Source: Oreocharis arfaki
Lineage: Eukaryota > Chordata > Aves > Passeriformes > Paramythiidae
Direction of reading: 5' to 3'
Length of the DNA: 64,000 bases
Assembly (NCBI GenBank): GCA_013398015.1
Contig: VZRR01010730.1
Location: forward strand, 215,570-279,569
The position numbers and the translations under genes were made by a program. Shown piece by piece: positions 48,901 to 62,500 of the stretch (position 1 is its first letter; the number at the start of each line of letters is the position of its first letter). The notes below the pieces were generated by a model. That model ran no database searches. It saw only the letters and a list, made by a program, of their open reading frames with translations, and was not told the DNA's origin.

Positions 48901-51900
48901 TTTAGGGCACAGCCTCAGGACAACTTGATATTCAAGCTCTATCATTAAGTATTCCTATTATAATACGGTCATCTGCTTATAAAGAGCTTCTCATTGCCAT
49001 GTAGTTGTTACAAATTATTTTAGTATATCATTGTTCCAGTCAGTGCTAGAGTAGCTGTTTTTTTGGGTAAAACGATGTTATTTCATAGCACAGTTACCCA
49101 ATTGTCACAGGCAATGACAGGGTGAATTGAAACAAGCAGAAACCTAGCTGGAATGTAGATAGTGATCAGAATTACTGACCTTGACCTCATTTATGAGAAG
49201 CCATGACATCTCTAAGAGCAAATTGTAGCTTCCTCAGTACCAAATCACTGTATTAAAAACCATACCCTACATGTGCAGCAAAGTGATTCCCTCATGTGCT
49301 GCACAAAGGCATTTGTGCCATAATGAATTCAGGATATATGCTACCAATTCAAAAATCATCTGCTCCTCTGAATGCTCTAAAGGCTCCTTTTCTCTCCAGA
49401 AGCTGGAGGAGGCAGTAAGATGTTTGGTTGGGGTTTGGGTTTTATTGAGGAGTGAGAATAGAAAGCAAACTGAAGCTGGGCAGCCCTGCACATGGAGCAG
49501 TGTGGGGGCTGCCCTTCCTGAGCTCTGGGTGCAGCGTGCTGGTTCTGGGCTGAGCGCAGGGCTCTGCCCAGCAGCTCTCTGCATTCAGGAGTTTGACCCG
49601 ATGCTCTCAGCAGAGGCCATGGATGATGATATTAGCAAGAGGACCTAGCTTGCCTAACCTGACTCCTTCCCAAGTGGCCTTAATGCCGAAGGTGCACTGA
49701 GTGTGTGGTTTCTAAAGCCAGAGCCGGGTTTTTGGCACTGTTTCAGTAGCTGCTCATAGGAATGTTTTCTGTTGGGTTAAAGAGAATTATCCCTGCGCAG
49801 GACACTGTTAAAATAAAGGGGTTAGACTGGGTGAAATCCAGGCTGCTTTTCTGCATGCAGACAGCTCTGTGTTGGGATATTTCCTTGCTGTCCCCCGTGA
49901 GTTGGTGGAGAGGAAGGGGGTGCACAGGGATGAAGGGGCAGTCAGACTGTCAGGCCTGATGGCCCCTCTAGCTGCACTTCATCAGCTTTTTTCTTCCTCT
50001 AATCACTTTCGTTCATTTTGATAATTTGTTTTCCCCTGGACATAGTCCCCTGTGGGAACCTTTATCAGCTGAGTGAACTGCTGCACACATTTCATTAATG
50101 CATAAATGAGCAGGCTGAGAGCATCTTATTGATCAGCATATGCCTCGTTATCTGTGGTAGCCTTGCTGGGATGCTGTGGGGAATAGGGGGACTTTGGACT
50201 CTGAGTATCTACACTATTATTTCACTTCTTTTCTTTTCTTAATGCATGTGTACAAATAATTAAATAAATCTGACATTATGATTTTGTATTTTCATACTCT
50301 AATCTCTCCTCTTCTCTTTTTCCAGTAGAATAATGTATTTCATATTCTCAATCTCATCTTCTAGGCCATGTGAAGGCTTCTGATTTTGTTCTGTGCTCTT
50401 ACTCTTTGCACATGCAAGCCTGGTTCTAGTAAAAGTGGGATTTGTGCAGTCGACATGGAGGTGGCACTGGTTTGATTTGCTGAGGGTTTAGAAGTACAGT
50501 GAAGTGTGTAGCCAGGTGGGTATTCATTGCTTCCAGGTAGAGAAGAATTTTGAAAATATAATTTAAAAAACCTATGTCTTTTGCCAATCTCATGTATTCA
50601 TTGAAAGACCCAAATACTTGGCTGGGAAAGAAATACCAAACCTGAAACTCCATTTATCATCATCACCTGGAAAAATACCCTTTGTAAGTGAAAGCCAGAC
50701 ATGTAAAAGCACCAGTTCTGTTGAAGTCATTGCTTGGTGTAGTCTTCATGACCTTTTCCCAAAGCTACAGTAACTTTGAATGTTTCTGAAAATTCTCCTC
50801 TAACATCTTGAATCTTCACTGATAAAGCTTCAGGCATTAAGAGCCTCCATCTTCATTTGCCATTATCTCTTTTCCTGACACACTCATCTGCTGTGGGCTT
50901 ACAGACGCCTGTGTGGGATCAGCCAGGTGGGATTTCTGAAACTGATAAAACTTACTTGAACTACACTTCCCTGGAGGCACATCTTGATGTGAAACAAAGT
51001 GCAGAAGTGGACCCAGTCCTTACCACTCGCTGTTGGACAGGGGAATCCTCACATTGGTGCCTGGCAGCCCTGTCAGTGTAGTGGGACCTGTGCAGCACCG
51101 TTTGCTTTTTGACAGCACTGTAAAGCATGTAAAAATCACACTAATTGCATTTGGTTCATGTTCTCATCTTTCTGGGTTTGCAAGAGCTGGAGTCTGTTAC
51201 GTTACAAGTGCCAGCATGTGACTGCAGTGGCTGGTGGCTGATTCTCTCAGCTTGCTGGTCAAGGATTGCCCCACTCTGAGTTCAGTCATGTTAGACATGT
51301 CTTTTTAATTATACTTACTTAAAATCCTCTCTTATATAATAGATAATAATGGTAGCAATGACCTGGAGAATTCATTACCTTCAGTTGCTTTTAGCAACTT
51401 TTCAACAAAGTAGTAAATTTAATATGTAAGAAATCGATTTGCAGTACAAATGGAGAAAGCTCATACCCAAGCCATATACCTAGCTTCCCAAAATTAAACT
51501 CAAAACATTCAGCTCCCGAATACTGTACTTAGAAAATGAGCTTTCTTTCCAAATCATTGCTTTACATGGATTTTGGAGCAATCCATTAATGGGAAGTCAG
51601 CACTGGTTCCATGCATTTATTGCAAAACACATGGTACACTTCACCACAGTGTGTGCTTTTGCCTTACAACTCTGGTTTGCAGTCAAGAATATTATAAATA
51701 AACACTTCCAACATGTTAGGTGTACAACATACGGGATTTCTTTTCTGTTTGTTTTCTTTTCAGCATCTGTTCTTCTCTTACTGCAAGAGAGCCAAGGGAC
51801 AGTCCACAATGCCGTAGTATGGCACACGTGTGGGCACAGTATTTCAGTTCATGACATTCTTGTTCAATCTCCTGCCATGGACACATCAGCTCTCTAGGTG

Positions 51901-54900
51901 CTGTCAAAAGAGCTTTCCAAGTGCAGTAACTGTATACTTTTTACAAGTATCGATTAATTTTTTTTTTTTACTTTAAGGTCACTGAGAGGTGAATTTTTCA
52001 CTGGGCCTGCTAATGAGCAGCCCTTTCAGCTTGTGCCATTCATCAATTTACCCTTCACTAAAATATGTCTGTGTTTGACTGGGTTGTGCAGATAGAAAAT
52101 AGTAAGTTGAAAGTTTATCTCGTGAACCAGAACTAAAGTTAATATACGCAAATATACACGCTGAAATGTTATGCTTTGCAGTTAAATCAAGGTATAAAGG
52201 GAAAGGTTACTACAGTATATTCCTAAGTTGCATTTAAAGAGCATGTTTCGTACCTGAGGCTGCAGTTAAGGAGCATAAAATCTTCGAGAACAGTCCTTTC
52301 CTCAAAAGCCTCCAGCCTCAATGGAGAAGGCAAGTGAGAGGAATGAGAGGGAACAGAGCTTTAAAGAGCTTTCCTCTGGCTGCTGATTGCAGTAAGAATG
52401 AGGCCAGTGCGATGTGTGAGCAAAACGTTCCAGAAGGCAGAGACATGAGAGGTTAAAAAGTCTGTAGCACACTGGGGTTCAGATTGATCCCTGGGGGGTC
52501 CAGATTTTTGAATGTTGTGCAGAAAAACACTTCTAATAACTGATGATTCTTTAGATGACCAGTACTTGGTTCATGCTTGGTTTGGTGGGTTATCATGTAA
52601 ATCTTTGCTACAAGTCCATCAGGTCAGATTAATTCCTTTCATATGCTCCTGCATGCTCAGCAGGATGTGTGTGAAACATCGGTAGCTACACGTTAAGGTG
52701 CCTTTTTTTAAGGGACACGGACAAACTAGCTTTAGAAGTGGAAATTAAACCCAGACTGATGCCCAGTCTAGAGCTTTTCCAATTAGACTACTATCACTAA
52801 AATATTTTCCAATTAATGGTGTAATCTGCTGTGTCTTTATTCTAAGTTTTCATTTCCTGTAGAGTTGTGTTTCCACCAAAGTTGCCCTGGACACTTGTGC
52901 ACTGGATCTCTAGTAGCTGCAGCTGTCTGATTTCATAGTGCTAGTGATGAACTAGGTTTTGCAGCTGAGGTTTGCTTGTCTGGGCTGCTGGAGATAGCCT
53001 GGGAACATCCCTGGCTGAAACGAATCCATATGCACAGCACTGGGTGCTTCTTTGCTATTTTAACTTTTCTTCTGCTGAAATTTTCACATACACTGCACGC
53101 AGGAAGAAAACATATTGGGGGTACACAGAGGTATTCCTCACCATCCCAACAGATCTGTGCACTGCATGGGGTAACACAGGTGAGTTTTTTCAAATATCAG
53201 TTGTGACAAGCTCAGTTTTCAGTATTTAATCTCCTCTATGCTGGGTGCCGCAGAAGCTGTAAAAACACGTGATGAGGAAAGTGGACAACACAGAATGAAT
53301 ATAACCCACGACAGTGGGTTTACAAGACACTAAGCACCATTATGGGTCAGGATGCAATAAAGCCCTATTTTATATGTTGGATTCAATGACTGGCTCTGCC
53401 TTTGACTTTCCATACCAGGTAGGTGGTAGATACAAACCCTCATCATCTCATTTTTTACAAGTACACAATTTATGAGCCAGCACATGAATTTATTCCATAC
53501 TAACTCTGTACGCTGTCCTAAGAGTGACTGTGCTAAGTTGCCTATTCTATTCTGGAAACAGAGAAAGGTATCGAGTCTGTTAATATATCAACACTTTGAG
53601 CTGCTGTTTTTTACAGCTAATTTAATGATCTGGCATTGGCACTGAAAGCAGCTGAACCATGGCAGCCCATGGCTTTGTGTGAACTCACCTGTTTTGCCAA
53701 GAAGCAGCACATGAGCCTGGAATCTGCTCTCTGCTCACGGGCAACACAGGGTTCTGTGCTGCACAGTGATGGAGGAGCAGCTCCCAAGGCTGGGTGTGGT
53801 CTACACTGACTGCCCAGCTGGGAAGTCCTGAGCTGTTCTTCAGCCTGACAAGTTAAAGGTGAGCTTCCAACAGAGCAGCAGCCACTGCTCCCCAGGTGGG
53901 ACGGTCATGGTAGGTGACTGCTGCCCAGAACAACCTTTGGGACAACTACAGGAGCCCATTTTCTTGTCGGGTTGGCTGTGGATTGGGTGACTGTGCTGTG
54001 AAGGACACAAGGCTGTAAAGAGGCCACATGGTATAGATTCTTAACCTTTTAATAAGCCAACAGTAAAGAATCCAGGTTTTGAGTATTTTGTGTTCAGAAA
54101 TTTAACTGCAGATGAATAGTGACAGGACTGTATAAAATACCTCTTAGGGATTCCCTTCCAGTTCGCCTTTTTCCTCTAGTCTGACAGTGATGACACTTGT
54201 AAAGTGTTGTAATAGTGGTCTTTCAGGCCAGAACATCGAGAGAAACCATTTGTCAGAATAGAATATGCCACAATGTGTTTCAGGCTTGCAAATGCTTCTT
54301 GATTTCACCACAGAAGGATGTTGGGAAAGGGGAACTTTCAGTCTCACATGCTAAGAGCCCATAGTCTCAAGGTTGAACTGTTGACAGAGAAAAGCCAGAA
54401 GCTGCTTTTGCTTTGATTTGAAGCAGCCAGTGGAGATTGGGAACAGTATGGTAAAGTTTGAGCAAGAAAGGGCAAGATTTATAGAAGCAGAGCTTACACC
54501 TTGGACTTTTTGGAGGTTCTTCTCCCGTCCATTCTTATTTATATTTTCTCAGAAGGTCTCTTGATTGATTTATGGAACTGTAATTCTAAGATGAACAGGG
54601 GATAGTCTTGATGTTAAAGCTAAATTATTTGCATGTGCTTAATTGCAACCTTGCCTGTACTGAACTCTGCATCATTGTTTTCAAGCAATCCTCCCTCTGC
54701 CTCTATCATAGAGCCCTTTGCATTCCTAAATCAGCATTATCATAAAATCAAAAAATAAAATAAACCATTCACTTAAACATACCGAGAGCTGACCTGTGTT
54801 GACTTGTACTTTTTCTTCATTAGTAAAGAAAAACTTGGTATTTTTTCTTGACTTGTAAATTATCTTCTACTTCAGAGATGAACTGTCCACTGTGGGTTAT

Positions 54901-57900
54901 CTTCACTCTCATCGTGCAAGCTTGCAGGTTGTATCTGGATATGCATTCCCTGTGTTATGTGCACAGTATAAGTTGAGTTGAAGAGCTTAGGGAAAGCTTA
55001 GAGCTGGTGCTTTAGTATGCTTGACAAAGCAGCAGGACACTGATTAAAATGACGCAGTGCAGCATGGAACGGGACAGCTCCCCGTGGTGAACAGCTTCCC
55101 CCGCTGATGGTGAGTGCTCCTCTGTCACGGTTACCACTCTCCAAACCACCGCGTACAGAAATAAGGGCTTGTTTAGCAGCAGGTGTTGTGCTGCTGGTGG
55201 AGAAAACTTGTGATCTTGTGATTTTGCACTTGAAACCTTTCTTCTTAGACACTGTAAACCTGCATCATTCCTATGCTTTTCTCTTCTAGTGCAGCCATGT
55301 GCATTTAATGCCTTTTATGCAGCTTCATGCCTCTAGACAAAGCAGGCGTGCTGCTGCCCTGGGACTCTGTATACGGATCCTCCCCATGTCACATGGAGCT
55401 CGTAGTCAGTCACTGCATCAGCTGGTTTGGACTCCTCAGAGACCTTCTGTCAGGCACAACCAGTGATGAGTGGGTGCCTTACATGATGTGTTACTTTTTA
55501 TGTTAAAGAAGAGCATGAGAGACAGCTATAGGCCTCTGAAGGACTCTGATGGAGAGCTTTGGGGAGTATTTCCTAAGTTCTCAGCCTTCTGCAGATATGC
55601 CTTGGCATAAATAATGATGTAATCAATATTTAAAGGTACTGCAGCATTTAACATAGTCACATTTAACTGATTTTGGAGCCTGTGTCAGGTTTATTATAAT
55701 GTTTGAGAATTTAAATCTGCTTTCCAAATCTGAAATTAATTGGGGATTTCAGTGCTGAGTAAAATAGTGCAGTTAATGGTAAGGCTGTGGTCCTGTATGT
55801 TTTAAAGATAAAATATGCCTGTTTGGAAGGGTGACTTCAGTTAAACCTGGTGCACATGAGCCTTTTCAGTAGCTCTTGAATGCTGGACCTGAACTCTTAC
55901 ATCGCTTGGAGTGTGTGGGCTTTGTGTGGCAGAGACAGTGACACTCGGTACAGCTGACAGGGACAGACCCCCTAGGAGGCTTATGGTGGCCTTTGGGAGG
56001 TGTTTGGAAACATCCTTTGAGATGGCACGACAGCAGCTGGAAGCCGTGCCGTGCAGTGCTGGTTTGTCTCTGTGAGCCTGGGCCGTGCGGGGGGGACGCC
56101 TGCCCTCAGGGCAGCGCCGTGAGGCGGCCAAGGCCTGGGCTCATCCCCCAGGGCCTGGCAGCCCCTTCCCCGAACACCGTGAGCTCCGTATTTTGGTTAC
56201 ACAGCTCAGGATTTTAGACCTTTGTCTAACGTTTGGCTGAATTAGTTTTGAAATGAGACCTGTAGCAGTAAGACCCCATCTGGCTGGCTTTTATGGTGGG
56301 AAGTGAGAAGCTGGAGTGGGGTTATCTCTCCTGGCTCCCAACAAAGCAACATCTGCCCCACATGGAAACAGTTTTCTGGAGAAGAGATGAAGTAGAAGCT
56401 TAATCCTCTCCACCTGCATCTTTGACTGATGCCTCAGACAGCTGGACTGACACTGCACCTGCAAGGGCAGGTTAGTGCAGGAAGCTGAGACTGGCTGGCT
56501 GACTTTTGGGATGTGAGTTATATTAGCTGTACTTCCTAATCCTTTGTTTTTCTCTGCTTGAGCAATTTCAGGATGTGGAGGTTGTTTTCAGAGGAGAGAA
56601 AACTGTTCCTTTCATGCAGTGTGTTAATTTAGTCAGAATCAATTTGACAGGAAAATGAACAGGCTTACCTCTGCTCATCATACTCTAAAAGCATGATGCA
56701 GTTGTGTGTAATCCACACTTGCTCTTCAAAATACTGTGGTTCATGAAATTATAAGGTCCTTTGTATAACCCCTGTCTTCACTAAATATATTTTCTCTTCT
56801 ATGGAGTTGAACATCAGAAGCAGCTTTTTTGTATAATACATTTTCTAGTCATGATGAGACTGTATGATCTCTCTCTGCCCAGCTTCCAGACTCCTGATGA
56901 GAAGACACGAATCAAGCGATGGTTTCCAGATTTTTGTTCTTTTTTATATCTTTTTTTACTAGTTAATTACTCTCACTGTTGAAGCAGAGTTTGCGTTTGT
57001 CAGGCATAACTTCCTTCTAGAGTTTCTTGTTATGCCACCTTTGACCAAAGTAAGAGTTCTTCAGTAGCAGATATTTTTCTCCCCTATGCTGATCTATCTC
57101 ATATCTTTTTAAAATTACTTTTCTCTGCAAAGACTTTAACCCAGCCTTTGAATGCAGTTTTTTTCTCTGAAATCTTTTCGTGTATTTAAAAGAGTTATTT
57201 TGAAAAAGTGGGCACAAGGAGTGGACGCAATATTTTGATAGTTGTGCCACCACTGCTGCATAGTAGCCTAAAAACATCTATCAGATCCTCTTTGCTGTTG
57301 TTACGTATATCTTACTGGTCCTCTAGCAGCACTTAGGGGCAATACATTCAACTGCTAGTCACTCTTAGGGAATGTATTACTTTTAGAATGAACTTACAGC
57401 TCTCTAGTGCACGAATTTCCTTCTATATCCTCTATAGTTAAATACAAAGAAGGGCTAAAATACATTTTAGGATAAAATATTTTGATTTTCAAATTAATGT
57501 CTTTAATTGGACCTATCATGCTAACAATCAAAGTACTTTGAAAAATTACCCATAATTTTATTCACATCTTTTCATTCACCTTTCACCTGCTGACCTTTTA
57601 AGATGGAATAAAACACATTGATTAGCATCAGTTTGTCATTACAGCTCTCACATTCCAGTATGATTTCTCACTGAAAATTAATTCCTTAATTCTTTTCATT
57701 ACCTGTAATCCGTTTAACGTTGGTGTGGTGTGGGGTTAGAGTAGTCAGACTGTTAAGTGACTTTCAAGTACATTACCAGAGCGTGAGATTACAGGTTTTT
57801 ACCCTTTTCAGCTAAGTTAGTAGGAGCACATGATACTACTTCTTGGAATATGAATGAAATAGTCATTAGATCTTTCATCTTAAATATGTAATTAAATGGA

Positions 57901-59428
57901 GATGATTAAACTGTAAGTACTAATCTTATGTTTCTATTAGAACTTATTTTATTTCTGATTTCTTTGACAGGAAGAAGTACAATTGAATCTAATCAAAATT
58001 CTTGCAAAACTTAACTATATTTGTTCCAGTGCTTTAAAGTTCCACAGGACTTATATTAATTAACCAGTTTTTCTGTCCTCAGCAAGTAAGATCTCCAAGG
58101 TTGTTTTTCTAAGGAGTAGTTGAGATAATTAGTTGCAATATACTTTCCTACGTGAGTGATTAATAATAAAAAATCTGCAGTCCTGAGCATTGTGTGTCCT
58201 TGTAGGGAGCATGTCCTGTGGCCTTTGTGCATCGTCAAGTGTCTGTCATTTAGATTTAGAGTGTCTTTCGAGCTCTGTACCTTAAGCTGCTGTTCTGTGC
58301 CAGCTTTGAAACAAAAATGAAATTATCAAAGAGAGTCAAATGGGAATGCATTATTCACTGTATCTATTTAACCACAGTGGATAGATCATATGGCATTCAG
58401 ATATCCAATAACATATTCAAAATTAAAGCTACATATATGAGAAGTGCAATCAATATGGAGATCAGGCATCTCAATTGTCACTGGGGGCTATTTAATCCTC
58501 TCACCCTGACTATGACATTTGGTATATCTCAAGAGGTGAAACCCTGCAGATTGTGGACAGAAAGAGTTAAATTTGCAACACTTGATATCCTATAGAGTTT
58601 TTACCACAAAAGCAGGTTTTTGTCCCACTTTCTTGTCATTGTCTCGAGAACGAGACAACATCATTTATATCCTCAGTGTAGTCAGTAGCAAAACCATAAA
58701 CTTTTAAGGCACTTTAACCTTTTTAATATTCAGTGTTTTCATTGGTTAGCCTTTCACCTTTCCTTCGTGGGTTATTGAGGCAATAAACAAGGGACTGGCT
58801 GAATAATTGGTGACTTAAACTTCAGAGCACTGTAAATGTCACTGACATATATTTTACAGCTTTTCTTTTGTATACATGCCACATGGAAATGCCAGTACAA
58901 TGGACTCAGCTCAGGCTGATGAAATCCCTCTTTTCTGCTGCACATCAAACCCAAAGCTTCCTTGATGAGTCTCCAGAGTACCTCTGCAGGTCCCTTCCCT
59001 CCCTCGGTGTGCGCGTGCTTCTGGAGGGGCTGGGAAGTGGTGTCCTTGGCTCCTGGATGTTGGTGTCCCTCAGCACGCTCTGGGCTGCAAACACCTGGGT
59101 TTGAAGACAAGCCTGCTCTTGATGCAAGTGGTTTGGACCCAGGCCTAGGAAGGCGTTTGTGTTTCATGAGCTCAGAAGCACCGCGGGAGGGAGAGGGCAG
59201 GTGTCCCAGCAGCCTGAGAGACACCTCTGCCAGGGGTGTCCACTGGTCTCCAGTCCCTCGCACTGGGGCTTGGTGAGACAGTACATTGGCAGCACTTGGC
59301 AGACAAATCAGCCTTCTCTTCTTCCTAGAGAATCCTGAAGAGAATCATCTGCAGCAGGATGTTTATTATGAGGTTACCACACAATGGGATAGAAAATTCA
59401 TCACGGAAAACGTTGTTGTACATTGCAA
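45990..59428. other. Non-coding stretch, nothing firmly recognised
   Basis: No gene recognised in 13.4 kb. The parts 46330-47330 and 57370-57720 are very AT-rich with many TAAT/ATTA motifs. A moderately CpG-rich patch lies at 56040-56200 (about 11 CpGs). The interval 58930-59280 is GC-richer with overlapping frames on both strands that look accidental. Confidence 0.4.
58639..58658. repeat. Perfect inverted repeat with 4-nt loop
   Basis: TTGTCTCG and CGAGACAA form 8-bp arms around AGAA. It is short and may be chance. Confidence 0.6.
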
Positions 59429-59592
59429 GGGGCTGCCCAGGGAGCTGGTGGAGTCCTCACCCCTGGAGGTGTTCGGGAAATGACTGGACATGGCACTCAG
59501 TGCCACGGTCAGGTTGACAACGTGGTGATCAGTCAAAGGCTGGACTCGATGACCTTGGAGGTCTTTCCCAACCTAAATGTTTCTCTCGTTGT
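59429..59592 (+). mobile_element. CR1 LINE 3' end fragment
   Basis: The sequence carries the common avian CR1 3' region: GGGCTGCCCAGGGAGCTGGT, then CCTGGAGGTGTTC, GGCACTCAGTGCC, GGTGATCAGTCAAAGGCTGG, and the tail GGAGGTCTTTCCCAACCTAA followed by a degraded ATTCTATG-type end. Only the last 160 bp or so of the element is present, a typical 5'-truncated insertion. It contains no functional coding region. Confidence 0.92.
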
Positions 59593-62500
59593 GTGTATGG
59601 GATTGAGGACGGGGTACAGAACACGGGTTTCATTTTCTACGTTGTTGGTGCTGGGCTCAGTAGCACAGAGAGAGGTATTTGTTGTACACCCAGTTTGTAG
59701 AGATTCAGCCGTGAGGGTGCCTTGGGATTGTGTCTTTCCCTCAGGAGTCACTGGCTCTGCTAATGCCTTGAAGTTAACCATATCCTTCCTAAGCTCATGT
59801 CAAGTGCAGCGGTGGGGACAGAACCTTTGCTGTTTTAGGTGTGTGTAGTGAGGTGGCTTTGGGTGGCAAAGATAAACAGGCTGAGCTATACTGACTACAA
59901 AGGAGGTACATGGATTTTTCTGGCTGAAGATCCAGCTATTGAAGCAAAACGAAACTTATACCTTGGGCTTAAAGACAGTATAAAATGAGACCTCTAGAAT
60001 TTGTCAGGTGATACAAGGCTTGATGGGTTTAGTTCACTAAGGTTAGAACAAGCTATAAATCAAAGCAGGCAGGATTTTTTAATATTTTAATGGGGACAGC
60101 TGCAAGATTCCGGATTGAAGCCCACAGTTGCAGTAACCAGGACAACACAAAGGTTTTAACAAAATTGAACATCGATAAGGAAGGCAAAAGCCTGCCCTGG
60201 TTCGTTATCTTAAAATTTTAATAGCTTAGGGACTGACAGAAGATGTCTTTATAATTTTTTTTTTTTTATTTGCATGGAACACTTGACCTCTTCTGATGAG
60301 CTACCAAATATCAGAAGGGGTTTTATATATTTTTTCTTTTGGTTAAAATCATTTGATCCACATCATTGATTTTTAAAATTTTTAGAAGCATGATAGCATG
60401 GAATTGTTTATTTAAAATCAGGAATTTCACAGTCTAGAGAGATCAAAATAAGAGCTCATGAATTTTACTGCAGCTTTTGTGACTTGCATATCCTGACTGT
60501 TCAGGTGCCCCTCAGCATTATGAATAGCAAATTGCCCTTAAAGATGTTTACATTTGTTTTGCATTAACAATGTCGTTTCTGATTGTATTTGGAATGTTTC
60601 TTTGTGTTTACATATGAGCTGCTGTACTGAATGCCACCAGCTAAAAAGTATATGAAATCTTCCAGCTCATGTATTTCAAGGGAAATGGAAAGTCTGTAGC
60701 ATTATTTATGTATGCTGCTGATGCTGAGACTGTTGGTGAACAGTGGGCAGAAAAGAAGATATAAGATACAAACAACTGTGTCACAAGAGCTCAGAATGAG
60801 CTTTGTGTTGACAGCAGACCAACACAGGAGAACACTAACAAGGCACAGAAAGCCTTAAAGCCAAACAATCTCTAATCTTCTAAATGATCCCATTCACTGT
60901 TTGCCTGCAGCAAGATACAGATAATTCTTTTGGGAAAGGGAATTTAACTTTGCTTCTTATTGGGTGTTAGTCTCGTTGAAAGAAAGATGGAAGTTAAGTT
61001 TTCTCTGAGCTATCTGTTCACATTTACCTTCTTTTCTGGTTTCTTATCTCTCCAGACTGTCGAGTCTGAAATATGGAATAGTGAACTGCAGCCCAAAGCC
61101 CTTGTTATTTCTTCAAATCTTTCAGCACTGCCTGCCATTAAAGTTTTTACCATACCGAAGACCACTGATTCAAAATCACTGCAATGCTGTTTTCTCTAGT
61201 TATGCTTTTTATGGAATAACAGGACTACTGCATAAATGATCATGAAGTTGCCTCTTAGTAGATGTAGCCTGCTTGTTAGCTGAGCTCTCCAGGTGAGCTG
61301 GCTTACTGACCAGCTGCAGCTGGAGCTAATGAAATTCTGTCTGGAGCAAGGGAGTGCTTTCAAGAACCCACAATGGATGAAGCAGGTTCCATCATATTCA
61401 TGAGCTTTGGAGAATCATATGTATATATTCCTTCCAGGAGAATATATATGTTATCAACAGAGTAAGTCCAGAGTATCTTCAGATAGCTGGACATGCTAAG
61501 CATCTCCTTTGCAAGCAGATTGGTTCTTTCTTGGTTGTGTTAGGTACAAATGGCAGGATACAGGAGACATCCCTGCTGCCCCATATCCCTGCCCCATGGT
61601 CTCTCATGCTGGCATGGAGGGAGTAGGGCAGAATGGCAGGAGCTGCACTGCTCTGCTCTCTGAGGTCTCGCCCCCCTGCACCAGCCCAAAGCAGCTCCCG
61701 AAAGTTAAATTAGACACTGAGACTGCTCTTGGCTGTGCAAGGCACATCATGAATTCGCGCAAGCACCTTGCGTGTCTGGGCTGCGATATTTCCCTGAGGG
61801 GGAGTGCAATGAACACAAGCCTGTTTTGCTGAAAGCCCTGTGAGAGTCAGGGAATGACTGGTGTTGGCAGTGTGCTGTGGTTCTGCTGGGGCCGGTGGTG
61901 TCCCAGAGCAGTGCTGGCAAGGACTCAGGCTGCATTCACGATCTGTGTTCACCCAGGTGACTTCTCAGGGGGGTGCTTTTGGGCTGGTTTGCCATGCAGT
62001 TTGTTAGAGTCTACAGCTTCCATTAAAAATGTGCACAGATAATCAAAGAATAATAAACTGATGGTGTCTCCATTAGTCAGTTCAACTGCTCCAGGCCTCA
62101 GTCCATTTGCTGTCTCTGGAAACTGTTGTTTGCTCTAGTGAGAAAATTACAGTCCAGTAGGGGTAGAGAGTCAGGTGTACATTTTGTCCAGAGAATCTCT
62201 ATTTTACGCCAGGTGAACAGTTTCTAGCACAGTTGTCCTCAATTCACCTTTTATTTACAATGATCTGGCTTTTTGGAAGCACGGGAAGTGTCTGTGACTG
62301 CTCTAACCCATATTTTATAAAAAGGTTTGAGACATCTTTTTTTTTGTTTGTTTTTCACTAAAGTAAAAAATTTTCTCTGCTGCAACATTTATGCCAAATC
62401 TGCTGATCTAATTTGTGTTAGAGGTTCGCTGGGTCTCTAAAAACTTGCATGGAGATACATTTGTCCTGTGGGATCTGATCAGAGCTGAATGTTTCTGAAA

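Noticed and set aside
58772..59263. 163-codon minus frame upstream of the CR1 tail
   Set aside because: Not CR1 ORF2 and not a known protein by eye. It is opposite in strand to the CR1 tail and probably chance.
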